Shown: positions 28,180-36,895 of the stretch, in pieces
Position numbering within the stretch: position 1 is the first letter of the stretch
Layout of the letters: the number at the start of each line of letters is the position of its first letter
NCBI RefSeq assembly: GCF_000011005.1
Contig: NC_013665.1
Coordinates: 682,001 to 746,000, forward strand
DNA from: Methanocella paludicola SANAE
Lineage (GTDB): Archaea > Halobacteriota > Methanocellia > Methanocellales > Methanocellaceae
Direction of reading: 5' to 3'
DNA: 64,000 bases
Program-made: the position numbers and the translations under genes
The notes under the pieces: model-generated
What the model was told of the DNA's origin: nothing
Seen by the model: the letters and a program-made list of their open reading frames with translations, nothing else
Databases searched by the model: none

Positions 28180-29400
28180 TTATGCCCCGGCCGCCTTCAG
28201 GTCGTCCATCTTCGAGCTAAGCCTGAGCCGCAGCGCCAGGTACCCGCCGGCGCAGACGACCTCAAGCGCCCCTAAAATGAGCCACATCATGATGATATTC
28301 TTCGAGAAACCATCCATCAGGAACCCTCCGACGGCCGGCCCGCAGGCGTTGCCTCCACTGCCGATGAAACCGGCGACGTTCATATAGCGGCCGCGGGCCT
28401 CGGGCGGCGCCATCTCCGAAAGCAGGGTCTGTGATGCCGGGGTCACGACCAGCTCTCCAACGGTGATGATGAACATGCTCATGAAGAGCATCCATACGCT
28501 GTTACAAAAGCCCACGAGGGCGAAGCCGGACGCGTAAATGAGCGAGCCCAGGATGAGCGATGTGGTCATCCTGAAACGCTCCAGGTAGTACGCCACGGGC
28601 AGCTGAAAGACGACCACCATGAACCCGTTCAGCGAGAAGATCAAGCCTATCATCGACTCGGAGACATCGATGAAGCCTCCGGAGAACGTGCCGAACGTAG
28701 TGAACAGGTTTGAGTAAACCAGCGAGCCTATGGCCGAGGCGGCGCAGAAGATGATGAACGGGGTATTAGACCACATAGGGTCATGGTGGGGATGCGCCGC
28801 GATGTCCCTCTCGTCCGGCCGGGTGTCGTGTAATAAGTACAGCGAGATCAGCATGTAGGCACCGCTGGTGAGCGCCGTAATGATGAACATGGCCGCATAC
28901 GAGTACGATGCCAGGATGCCGCCGAATATGGGTCCAAGCGCGAATCCCAGGTTGCCGCCGATGCGCAGCAGGCTGAATGCGCCGTTCCTGTCGCCGGGCT
29001 CCACCGTATCCGCCACCATCACCTGCGGCACGTTGCGGTACAGGCCGCCGGAGATCTCCTTGAGCACCATGAGCATCATGAACTCGGAGTATCCCCAGCC
29101 GGCCATGATGGCATAGCCCAGGAGGGCAAAAGAGACCATCTGGAAGAACAGCCCGATGTTCAACATGATCTTTCTACCGAAACGATCGCAGAGCTCTCCG
29201 GCCCCCACGGATACGAGGCCTCCGGCCGCGGCCGCGGCGAGCAACGCCAGCCCGATGTCCGTCATCGAGACGCCCTGGTACTTATAGAGGTAAAGCGACA
29301 CGAACGGGTAGGCGATGGACGTGCCGAACGTGTTGAGGAGAGAGCCGGCTACCAGTATCCAGACCTGCCTGTCGTAGCGGCGAAAGACGCTCTCTGCCAT
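28180..29400 (-). CDS. Major facilitator superfamily transporter
   Basis: 406 residues with twelve hydrophobic helices in two halves. The loop between helices 2 and 3 has GELCDRFGRKIML, close to the MFS G-x-L-x-D-R-x-G-R motif; the second half has a weaker copy (PVAYYLERFRM). A His-rich central loop is present (HPHHDPM). Probably a drug or small-solute exporter; the substrate cannot be read from sequence. It is divergent from the radical SAM gene. Confidence 0.88.
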   Translation of the reverse strand: MAESVFRRYDRQVWILVAGSLLNTFGTSIAYPFVSLYLYKYQGVSMTDIGLALLAAAAAGGLVSVGAGELCDRFGRKIMLNIGLFFQMVSFALLGYAIMAGWGYSEFMMLMVLKEISGGLYRNVPQVMVADTVEPGDRNGAFSLLRIGGNLGFALGPIFGGILASYSYAAMFIITALTSGAYMLISLYLLHDTRPDERDIAAHPHHDPMWSNTPFIIFCAASAIGSLVYSNLFTTFGTFSGGFIDVSESMIGLIFSLNGFMVVVFQLPVAYYLERFRMTTSLILGSLIYASGFALVGFCNSVWMLFMSMFIITVGELVVTPASQTLLSEMAPPEARGRYMNVAGFIGSGGNACGPAVGGFLMDGFSKNIIMMWLILGALEVVCAGGYLALRLRLSSKMDDLKAAGA

Positions 29401-29464
29401 CAGGCCGTTGTTAAGGTATTATAGGTATATATGTATGGCGTGATAATCGGAGACATGGAGGGAC

Positions 29465-30556
29465 ATGATGATTTCGGGGTTCGACCGTCTGGTGCTTTTG
29501 GGCAGGCTCAAGGTGTGGCAGGACCGGCTGGAAAAGGAGCGGAAAGAGCATCGGCTACGATACCTGTTCTGGGAGACCACCCGGGCCTGTAACCTCCGCT
29601 GCCGGCACTGCGGGAGCGACTGTACTGTGCCTAAGCCGGGGGAGCTATCGACCGGCGAGATCAAGGCCGCTTTTAAGTCAATTGCCTCTGACTATGATGC
29701 CCGCTCTATTATGGTCGCCGTGACCGGCGGGGAGCCTTTGCTACGAAAGGACCTCTTCGATGTTATGGGCTATGCTCACGGGCTGGGCTTCCCGTGGGGC
29801 ATGGTCACGAACGGCATGCTCGTGGATGATGAAGTGATCGAGAAATGCGGCAGGGCCGGCATGAGCACGGTCACCGTGAGCGTCGACGGCCTCCGGGAGG
29901 CGCATGAACACATAAGGCGGGGCGGCTCATTCGAGCGGACCATCGAGGCTCTGAAGCTATTCAAAGACTCGGGCCGGTTCAGCGTCGTGCAGGCCACGAC
30001 ATGCGCCAGCCAGTACAACACCGGCGACCTTCAGGGCCTCTACGAGCTATTCAGCCGCCTGGGCATCGACGAGTGGCGGCTGCTCACCGTGACGCCGATA
30101 GGCAGGGCGAGGGATGACCCGAATTTCCGGCTTCAGCCAGGGCAACTGCGCTCCCTGCTGGACTTCATCGTCGCGAAGCGCCGGGAAAAAGGGCTCCGGG
30201 TCACGTTCGAGGAGGAGGGATTCCTGGGCCCTGCATACGAGGGCAAAGTGAGGGACTCGCTCTTCTATTGTCCCGCGGGCATCAACATCGCGAGTATCCT
30301 GGCATGCGGCGACATAGGGGCATGCCCGAACCTGCCGCCGGAATTCATCCAGGGCAACGTGCGTAAGGACCGGTTCAAAGACGTCTGGGAGAACCGTTAC
30401 GGCAACATGCGCGACCTCGGCTGGAAGCGCTGCGGCACCTGTGCCGGCTGCGCCTGGTGGGATCTCTGTCGCGGAAACAGCTTGCACCTCTGGGACCTTA
30501 AAAATGGCAGGCCCATCATGTGCCACCTCCAGGCGCTCGAGGAAGGCGGGCGATGA
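29465..30556 (+). CDS. Radical SAM protein with SPASM-type C-terminus
   Basis: 363 residues. The radical SAM CX3CX2C motif is Cys42/Cys46/Cys49 (TTRACNLRCRHCGS), followed by the GGEPLLRKDLF and SVDGLREAHEHIR blocks of the barrel. The C-terminal 100 residues carry a SPASM-like Cys pattern (CPAG, ACGDIGACP, GNVRKDRF, CGTCAGCAWWDLCRG), which binds extra Fe-S clusters in peptide-modifying enzymes such as PqqE and sactionine synthases, and also in sulfatase maturases. GGAGG precedes the ATG. Two short membrane proteins with shared Tyr-Gly-Pro motifs follow on the same strand, so a peptide-maturation role is possible. Confidence 0.85.
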   Translation: MMISGFDRLVLLGRLKVWQDRLEKERKEHRLRYLFWETTRACNLRCRHCGSDCTVPKPGELSTGEIKAAFKSIASDYDARSIMVAVTGGEPLLRKDLFDVMGYAHGLGFPWGMVTNGMLVDDEVIEKCGRAGMSTVTVSVDGLREAHEHIRRGGSFERTIEALKLFKDSGRFSVVQATTCASQYNTGDLQGLYELFSRLGIDEWRLLTVTPIGRARDDPNFRLQPGQLRSLLDFIVAKRREKGLRVTFEEEGFLGPAYEGKVRDSLFYCPAGINIASILACGDIGACPNLPPEFIQGNVRKDRFKDVWENRYGNMRDLGWKRCGTCAGCAWWDLCRGNSLHLWDLKNGRPIMCHLQALEEGGR

Positions 30557-30596
30557 TGACCGAACGATTTATCATTTGAGTAAATAATATCCAATC

Positions 30597-30836
30597 ATGC
30601 TCTTCAAAGGCCTGCAGGGGCTTCTCACGCTGCCCGTCGTAAAGTATGGCCCGCCGCCGGAAACGCCGTCGGTCGTCCCCCTGTATGGGGTGCCCGTGAG
30701 CGTCACGCCAGCGCCGATGCCAGGCGGCATTCTATCCTTATCGACGGAAACGTTGCTTGCGCTTATCGCGGCCATACTCCTGGCCATGCTGGGCGGATAC
30801 GTCCTGTTAAGGATGCTGCTTGCCGGTAAGAAATAA
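30597..30836 (+). CDS. Small single-helix protein with VKYGPPP and YGVP motifs
   Basis: 79 residues. A Pro-rich N-terminal part has VVKYGPPPETPSVVPLYGVPV, then SVTPAPMPGG, and then one hydrophobic helix (about residues 52-74) with a short basic tail. Topology would place the motif region on one side of the membrane. The same two motifs, in opposite order, occur in the next gene. It starts 40 bases after the radical SAM gene; a TAAATAATA tract lies just upstream, also seen before the next gene. No family recognised for certain. Confidence 0.65.
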   Translation: MLFKGLQGLLTLPVVKYGPPPETPSVVPLYGVPVSVTPAPMPGGILSLSTETLLALIAAILLAMLGGYVLLRMLLAGKK

Positions 30837-30904
30837 GGCCGCTATCGCTTCTTATATAGCGCCGGGCGTTAAGATTATTTTATATTAATGCGTAAATAAT
30901 AATT

Positions 30905-31249
30905 ATGTCGTGGGTGGAGAGTATCAGCAGCTATATTGGCGCAAGCCTGCCCCCGGGGAGGGTGCAGCCGATGTATGGCGTGCCCATCGTAAAATACGGC
31001 CCGCCTCCGTCCCCCGTGCCATATGAACCCGGCTCTACGGGCCTGCCAGTATCCGGAATGCCGGATTTCGACTGGGCCCGGATATGGCAGCCGCCGGCGT
31101 TCAGCATGCCGGACTTCGGGCACCTGGGCCTGTCCTTTCCAAAGCTGATCGCAGGCATCGCCCTCGTGGCCTACGTTGCGCTGATGGCCATGGCCGTCCT
31201 CGGCCTGGCACTGCGCGGGGGCACATGGTACCTGAAAAACAGGAAATAG
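30905..31249 (+). CDS. Small single-helix protein with YGVP and VKYGPPP motifs
   Basis: 114 residues. The N-terminal part has PMYGVPIVKYGPPPSPVP, a middle segment rich in Pro, Trp and Phe (two FxMPDFxxxx-like units: GMPDFDWARIW and SMPDFGHLGL), and a hydrophobic helix at about residues 80-103 with a basic tail (KNRK). It resembles the preceding 79-residue protein in motifs, size class and anchoring, so the two look like diverged relatives or partners. Upstream is a TAAATAATAA tract and no strong ribosome binding site, so the transcript may be leaderless. Confidence 0.65.
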   Translation: MSWVESISSYIGASLPPGRVQPMYGVPIVKYGPPPSPVPYEPGSTGLPVSGMPDFDWARIWQPPAFSMPDFGHLGLSFPKLIAGIALVAYVALMAMAVLGLALRGGTWYLKNRK

Positions 31250-31252
31250 GGC

Positions 31253-31882
31253 TCACTGCAATTTCTTATCGAAACGCTCCATGGACTCATGGAGGCCCTT
31301 GATCTCGAGGGCATTCGTCAGGTCCCCGCGGGTGCGCTCGATGAGCGAGCGTGCCACGTCCGTCTTCTTCCGAAGGCCGTGCATGATGGCGTCCGGGTAG
31401 TCGAACGACATCATCTCCGTGTAGAACTCGTCCATTACATCCAGGTATCTTTCTCCCTCTTCGGGCCTTCCTTTCCGGATGAGGTCGAGTATGTGCCTCC
31501 TGAGCTCCCCGGATGCGTCCCCCAGTCCCTTGAGGTAGGCCGTATTCTCGATCCGGAGGCTCTCCGGGGTCGGCATCGCCAGCCCCTGCAGCACGGCATA
31601 TAGGATGGACAACTCGGCAAGCTCAACCTGGGCGTCCTCGACGTAGCCCGAATAGTAGACCTCCGGAAAATCCTCGAGCGATCCGTGGAGGCCGTCGTTC
31701 AGGGCCCGGATATCGGCCAGTAACGATTCGGCCTGGGCCCGCTCGCCCCTGTGTATAGCCTTGATCGCGTCCCCCGAGTTCCTGGTGATCTTGCGCGTTG
31801 CCGCCAGAGCGCCCTCCCTCGCTTTATCCATCGCGTCAAAGCGGGCCCGGATGCTGTCGCTGATGTCTTTAAGTGATCCCAT
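31253..31882 (-). CDS. Translin-family protein
   Basis: 209 residues, all-helical, with the translin-like pattern AREGALAATRKITRNSGDAIKAIHRGE near the N-terminus and EFYTEMMSFDYPDAIMHGLRKKTDVARSLIERTRGDL near the C-terminus. Translin forms octameric rings that bind single-stranded nucleic acid; archaeal homologues are known and their role is unclear. The key acidic residues of the TRAX nuclease cannot be judged by eye. It converges on the small membrane protein gene, 3 bases apart. Confidence 0.8.
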   Translation of the reverse strand: MGSLKDISDSIRARFDAMDKAREGALAATRKITRNSGDAIKAIHRGERAQAESLLADIRALNDGLHGSLEDFPEVYYSGYVEDAQVELAELSILYAVLQGLAMPTPESLRIENTAYLKGLGDASGELRRHILDLIRKGRPEEGERYLDVMDEFYTEMMSFDYPDAIMHGLRKKTDVARSLIERTRGDLTNALEIKGLHESMERFDKKLQ

Positions 31883-31962
31883 GCCATTACCCGCTCAATA
31901 TTAGTGTCGCAAACCGCATTATCCTTACGATAAAAAATAGGCGGGCCAGGCCGATGGCCCTT

Positions 31963-33585
31963 TTACCTTCTTCTCACGATGACGAATGCCGTGGGCCTCG
32001 AATTCGGCCCCGGGGCCGATGAGGGTGGATTGACGATCGTTGTCCCTACAAGGCCCGGGCCTCTGCCGGCATACCTGTTGTCGCTGGCCAGGGCCACACA
32101 GCCGCATTGGCCAATAGTGCCTCTCCCGGTCGTGCCCGTGTAAGGAATGCTGACGGAACTCGCCGCGACTCCGGCTGCCGGCCTCGCCGTCGGGGTGGGG
32201 GTCGGCGGAACGGTCACGTTCTTACCCGCTCCCGCCTCGCCCGGATACCTGGGTGTATAGAAGCCCGGTACAGGCGTCGGCGAGCCCGACGGGACCGGCC
32301 TCACAGTGGCCGTGGCCTTTGGCGGAGACGGCACGTTTCCTCCCAGCCCATAGATGCCGTAGCTTTCTGCCGGGGTCTTTACTCCCTGGGGCGCCGCCAG
32401 CATATATTTCATGCCTGGCTTTTTCGTCGGCCTTGCGGTCGCCTTTGCTACCAGGTACTTCGTGGCCGGCTTTTTCGCCGGCTTGGCTGTCGGGGATACT
32501 TTCAATGCCATTGTCCCGTACTGGCTAAGGGTTTTCTTTGTTTTAGCGGGCATCATGGATGCCGATGGCTTTGCTTTCGCCTTCGCGGCCAGGTACTTCG
32601 TGGCCGGCTTCATCGTGGGCTTTGGCGACGCTTTTACCGCGAGGTATTTTGTCGCAGTCTTTGTCGGCTTTACCGTCGCCTTTGCCGTCATGTATTTAGT
32701 CGTTGGCTTCATGGTCGGCTTGACGGACGCCTTAACAGCAAGGTACTTCGTCGCAGGCGAAGTCTTTGCCTTAGCCTTCAGGGACGGCTTCACCGACACG
32801 AACGGCGTGGGGCTATACGTCGCCCTCGGGATATTACTGCTCTTATCGCTCAGGTCGCCAGTCCCGACCTTTCTCTTTATCGTGGGCTTTGCCGCCTTCG
32901 TCGCCATCGGGGCCTGCCTGGCCATCTCTCCGGCCGACATGGGCGCGCCAGTCTTTTCGAATTTAGCGATAAACTGCTTGCCTTCCGTAGACTTCATCCA
33001 GTCGGACATCTTCGCCTGGAAGCTCTTCAGATCGCCCGACCGTGCCTTAATGTTGTCCTGGAGCAGCCTCGTGTCGGCGGACGCTACGAAATCGGAGGCC
33101 TTATCCGCCTTAGAATAGCCGAAGGCCTGCATGCCCGCATAGGCGGCATCGGTCTGCATCATCTGCGCAGGCGTAGTGCCCGCAGGCAGCACTCTGACAT
33201 GCATGCCGGCGAGGTCATACCCATGGACAGTGCAGTGCGCAACTGCCCTCAGGTGCATGTCCGATTTCGCTGGCACCGTCAGGCTTTCCGTCCATACCTC
33301 GTCCGTCTTATAGCTGTTCTGGTCATATTTCCATTCCTTGATCAGCTTATTGCCGTCGTAGAGCATGACCCGGTCCACGTAATGTAATGCCGGCGAGCCG
33401 GTATCCCGATGAGTCAATACTACCTTGATCATCGCATCGCTTCCCGCCGTAGCCACGTTGGGCGCCGGCGGCGGAGGCGGCGCGTTGATCGCTACGCCCG
33501 GCACATTGGCAGCTGCTACGCCCGCCAGAACGCCTAAGAATAAGGCGGACAGTATTAAAGCAATAACTGCTTGTACCAATCTCAT
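31963..33585 (-). CDS. Secreted protein: superoxide-reductase-like domain plus Lys/Thr/Pro repeat region
   Basis: 540 residues. A signal peptide (about 1-26) is followed by a Pro-rich linker. Residues about 45-130 resemble the superoxide reductase fold, with THRDTGSPALHYVDRVMLYDG and AVAHCTVHGYDLAG at its end. A helical Met/Lys-rich part (about 140-215) follows. Residues about 260-400 hold six or seven units of the type KPTMKPATKYLAAKA, strongly basic. The tail is Pro/Thr/Ser-rich with no obvious membrane anchor. The first His ligand of classical superoxide reductase is not seen, so catalysis is doubtful; copper or iron binding through His/Cys is possible. Probably a cell-surface protein. Confidence 0.7.
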   Translation of the reverse strand: MRLVQAVIALILSALFLGVLAGVAAANVPGVAINAPPPPPAPNVATAGSDAMIKVVLTHRDTGSPALHYVDRVMLYDGNKLIKEWKYDQNSYKTDEVWTESLTVPAKSDMHLRAVAHCTVHGYDLAGMHVRVLPAGTTPAQMMQTDAAYAGMQAFGYSKADKASDFVASADTRLLQDNIKARSGDLKSFQAKMSDWMKSTEGKQFIAKFEKTGAPMSAGEMARQAPMATKAAKPTIKRKVGTGDLSDKSSNIPRATYSPTPFVSVKPSLKAKAKTSPATKYLAVKASVKPTMKPTTKYMTAKATVKPTKTATKYLAVKASPKPTMKPATKYLAAKAKAKPSASMMPAKTKKTLSQYGTMALKVSPTAKPAKKPATKYLVAKATARPTKKPGMKYMLAAPQGVKTPAESYGIYGLGGNVPSPPKATATVRPVPSGSPTPVPGFYTPRYPGEAGAGKNVTVPPTPTPTARPAAGVAASSVSIPYTGTTGRGTIGQCGCVALASDNRYAGRGPGLVGTTIVNPPSSAPGPNSRPTAFVIVRRR

Positions 33586-33717
33586 ATTTTCATCCCCTTT
33601 TTCAAATGATAAAAAATAGTTTTGATTTATAATGTTATGGCGATATAATTCAGAGGACTACCGGTGAAATACTTGAATAAAAGCGTCGGCGCATGCCCTT
33701 TTACATTTACGGGCGAA

Positions 33718-34629
33718 TCACATTAGCGCTTTCACGGCGCCGTCCTTGCTCACGAGCGCCACCCGGCTGAGCTCTACGTCCGATGCCAGCCTGTATCCGC
33801 TGGCGTCGGCTACTTTTCTGGCAAACTCCAGGACCTCGTCGTGCTTCGGCATTGCCTCTCTCGGGAGGCGGTTACGGCTATATCCGAGGTGCATGTACGC
33901 TTTTACCTCCACGTAGTCGGGCGCAGCCTTCTTTATGAGCGCCGCATACCCTTCGGGGTCCTTCATGTTGACTCCTTTGACCAGCGTAAGTCTCAGCGCC
34001 CGCCGGCTGTCGCGCTGCCCCAGGACCTCGAGAGAATCGTTCACCTTATCCCACAGGTCGGCGACGGGGTTGCACGCCTTCAGGTACGTCTCTCTATCCG
34101 GAGCGTCCAGGGACATATAAAGCTGGCTCGGGGTGACCTTTTCGAGCACATCCGGCCGGGTGCCGTTGGTCACGATGAACGTGGACATGCCCCTCTCGCC
34201 CAGCAGAGCGACCAGTTCCTTCAGGTGGGGATACAGCGTCGGCTCTCCGACAAGAGAGATGGCCGCGTGCCTGGGCTCGAAGGCGTCCTTCCACTTTTTC
34301 TTATCGGTCTCCGGGATGCCGCCGTAGCCCGAGATGAAGCGCTTCTGCTCCTTCAGGCAGCCCTCTATGATCGTCTCCGGCCGGTCCCAGGACCTGACCG
34401 CATACGGCTCCTCGACGGGCCTCCAGCAGTGCAGGCAGCGCTGGTTACAGGCGATGCAGGGCGTCATCTGCATGCATAAATGGGATTGAATGCCGTAAAA
34501 ATGGGACTTATAGCAGGCTCCCTGCGACTTGAGCGAGCGCCCGAGCCACAGGCATGGCTTGATAGCACTATGCTCTCCGATGATATGGTACCCTTGCTTT
34601 TTCAATAGCTCTACCAGAGACACTGCCAC
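33718..34629 (-). CDS. taw1: Radical SAM 4-demethylwyosine synthase
   Basis: 303 residues. The radical SAM cluster is Cys61/Cys65/Cys68 (CNQRCLHCW), and three further cysteines at 26, 39 and 52 match the second [4Fe-4S] cluster described for the Pyrococcus enzyme. ISLVGEPTLYPHL is also typical. Taw1 condenses N1-methylguanosine-37 of tRNA-Phe with pyruvate to give 4-demethylwyosine, the tricyclic core of wyosine bases. Its start lies close to the 3' end of nothing else on this strand, so it may have its own promoter. Confidence 0.93.
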   Translation of the reverse strand: MAVSLVELLKKQGYHIIGEHSAIKPCLWLGRSLKSQGACYKSHFYGIQSHLCMQMTPCIACNQRCLHCWRPVEEPYAVRSWDRPETIIEGCLKEQKRFISGYGGIPETDKKKWKDAFEPRHAAISLVGEPTLYPHLKELVALLGERGMSTFIVTNGTRPDVLEKVTPSQLYMSLDAPDRETYLKACNPVADLWDKVNDSLEVLGQRDSRRALRLTLVKGVNMKDPEGYAALIKKAAPDYVEVKAYMHLGYSRNRLPREAMPKHDEVLEFARKVADASGYRLASDVELSRVALVSKDGAVKALM

Positions 34630-34647
34630 ACCTGACGACGTCGACCC

Positions 34648-36879
34648 TCATACTTTAAGCGTCCGCCGAATGAAGCTGACGACTTCCCTGTTGGTGAGTA
34701 TGATGATCAGCGTAACTGGGACGATGATGGTATAAAAATTTAGTCCTATGCTGAAGGTCAGCGCGACCAGCGTCGCCACGACCACCAGCACGGCTACGCT
34801 GATGCCGAACACGTAGACGACCAGCTCGACCGGGTTGAGCTTCGATTCCCATCCCAGCGTCCTGACAATGTTAAAGCCTGGCAATATGAGCAGGTACAGC
34901 AGGGCCGCGAAGAACGCGATCCAGTTCATGGGGCTGATATCCATGTCTTTGGTCTCCTCTTGCGGGGCAATGCCCGTCACCTCGTATATGTTTACGCCGT
35001 CCCTATCGTAGACGGGCAGGAAGTACCGCGCGTCTTTAAGCGCAGTAATGAACGGATGAGTGGATTCCCGATGGCCGACAAAGACATACTTAACGTTATA
35101 TTCCGAAAGCTTGTCGTAGAGCGCAGCCGGATCGGTGATGCTAAGTATACCGTAGGCGTCGGCCTGTAAGTCCACATTGTGGTACTGTAACGTATATATT
35201 TCGCCCGAGTAGGCGACATCCCGCCCGGTGACAACCGGCACGCGCGGGAAGAACCCGGGCTCCTCGTATATGACCGCATTGTTCGGCGTGTTCTCCTTGA
35301 TCCACTGGAGGGCCTCGTACTCGGCAGTGCTGGCATGGACGTACGTCGAGTCGTTGTAGAAGCCGACCATGATGAGCGTGGAGGGCACCATGAGTAGTAT
35401 GACCACCGCGGCCGCGGCCATCTTCAGGGTGTTGCGAGAAACGAGCCACCGGGAGAACACGAGCCCGGCGAACAGCGAGACCGGGAGCGCCGCGTATACC
35501 AGGAACCGGTAGGTGTTCACCGTGGCCGGAAGCTCCACGACGTTCAGCAGTACGATGTTGATGATCGCGAAGAGACCAAGCAGCCAGGAAGGCTCGTCGT
35601 CCCTCTTCAGGTACATGCCGTAGATGGCGAATGGGATGAACAGGCCTATGGAGAATAATATCGTGGGAATGACGTCCGGATGGTGGGCGATGATGATCTG
35701 GGAGGCGTTGCCCTGCTGCATGATGGCCAGCTGGTATATCGAGGCCACGAACGCGACAGAGAGCGGTATCGCCGCCACGAGAGCGTCGTCGAACCGCCTT
35801 CTGAGCAAAAGGTAAAGGAACATCAGGCCCAACGTGATGAAGACCGGGAAGGCCGTGATCATGTGGAAGAGCACGAGAGAGGCGAGCACCAGGCCAGTGA
35901 CCGCTGCACAGGCGGGCGACTTTTCTTTGATCGCCTTCAGGAACAACAGGAACCCGAATATCGTGGCCAGCAGCCCGAAGGTCTGGGTCTGGGGCAGGAA
36001 GAAGAACAGCACCGTAGGGTCGTACTTCAGCATCATGGTGAATTTGATGCCGGGTATCATTTGGATGATGCCAGGCCACTCGTAGACCATTTCCTTGAAT
36101 ATGTCGGGGCTGGGATTGTTCAGGACGAACAACTGGTAGGCGATGTAGACCCACGACAGCCCGGATGCGGCGATGAAGACCACCGACGAGACGAGCGCGT
36201 CCCGCTCCGAATTGAACAAGAATAGCGCGAGCAGGTAGGCGCCCAGGAATATCAGGGCGGAGGCCAGGGGCACTAGCACGTGGAATATTGTGAACAGATC
36301 GATGCCGGTCAGCACGCCCAGCTCACCCATCAGCAGGTGCATGAACCAGTTATAGACGATATAATGGCCCGGCAGGTACGGGTCCTCCACCGGTATGTGA
36401 GGCGACTCGATGTAGCGCTGGGCGATGGACAGGTGGAAGTTGAGGTCCGACGCGTGGGTCGTGCCGCATACGAATCCGGCGTCCGTCAGCGTGAACGTCT
36501 TCAGGCTTATGAAGAGGACTATTGCAAATATCAATAGAGCGATGCCGAGCACCGGCCACTGGAGCTTCGAGTGTACGAGCTCGATATTTGCGCCTCGTCG
36601 GTACTTTATAGCAGCTACCGAGACGGCCGCCAGCCCCAGCAATACGGCCCCGGCATGCCACATCCCGAGGAACCAGGCGATGAGGACGGCCAGGGGAAAT
36701 GCCAGGATGGACAGAGTAAACGAGTACGCGGCCAGCTCGACCACGTCGAAGCGCTCCTTAAAAAGGACGAGCAGGGCAAAGCCGGGAACGGTTAAAAGCA
36801 GGATAAGCTGGAGAGGCCCCAGCGGAAGCATGGCCAGGATCCCGGCAAGGGCGAGGGCGAGCCAGTATTCTTTCCTCAT
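34648..36879 (-). CDS. Large GT-C-like membrane protein with extracytoplasmic domain
   Basis: 743 residues. At least twelve hydrophobic helices cover residues 1-530, with a loop THASDLNFHLSIAQRYIESP early in the protein, reminiscent of the Asp-bearing first loop of GT-C glycosyltransferases. An outer domain (about 540-650) has EYEALQWIKENTPNNAVIYEEP and KYVFVGHRES, and two or three further helices end the protein. It likely works on lipid-linked sugars for surface glycans. The ATG at 36879 has GGAG upstream; an earlier in-frame ATG does not. Confidence 0.7.
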   Translation of the reverse strand: MRKEYWLALALAGILAMLPLGPLQLILLLTVPGFALLVLFKERFDVVELAAYSFTLSILAFPLAVLIAWFLGMWHAGAVLLGLAAVSVAAIKYRRGANIELVHSKLQWPVLGIALLIFAIVLFISLKTFTLTDAGFVCGTTHASDLNFHLSIAQRYIESPHIPVEDPYLPGHYIVYNWFMHLLMGELGVLTGIDLFTIFHVLVPLASALIFLGAYLLALFLFNSERDALVSSVVFIAASGLSWVYIAYQLFVLNNPSPDIFKEMVYEWPGIIQMIPGIKFTMMLKYDPTVLFFFLPQTQTFGLLATIFGFLLFLKAIKEKSPACAAVTGLVLASLVLFHMITAFPVFITLGLMFLYLLLRRRFDDALVAAIPLSVAFVASIYQLAIMQQGNASQIIIAHHPDVIPTILFSIGLFIPFAIYGMYLKRDDEPSWLLGLFAIINIVLLNVVELPATVNTYRFLVYAALPVSLFAGLVFSRWLVSRNTLKMAAAAVVILLMVPSTLIMVGFYNDSTYVHASTAEYEALQWIKENTPNNAVIYEEPGFFPRVPVVTGRDVAYSGEIYTLQYHNVDLQADAYGILSITDPAALYDKLSEYNVKYVFVGHRESTHPFITALKDARYFLPVYDRDGVNIYEVTGIAPQEETKDMDISPMNWIAFFAALLYLLILPGFNIVRTLGWESKLNPVELVVYVFGISVAVLVVVATLVALTFSIGLNFYTIIVPVTLIIILTNREVVSFIRRTLKV

Positions 36880-36895
36880 GGTGACTCCATGAGCC

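Noticed and set aside
32107-33387. 426-codon plus-strand frame opposite the secreted repeat protein
   Set aside because: Arg/Gly-rich and repetitive because the minus-strand repeats are Lys/Thr/Pro codons; no start signal.
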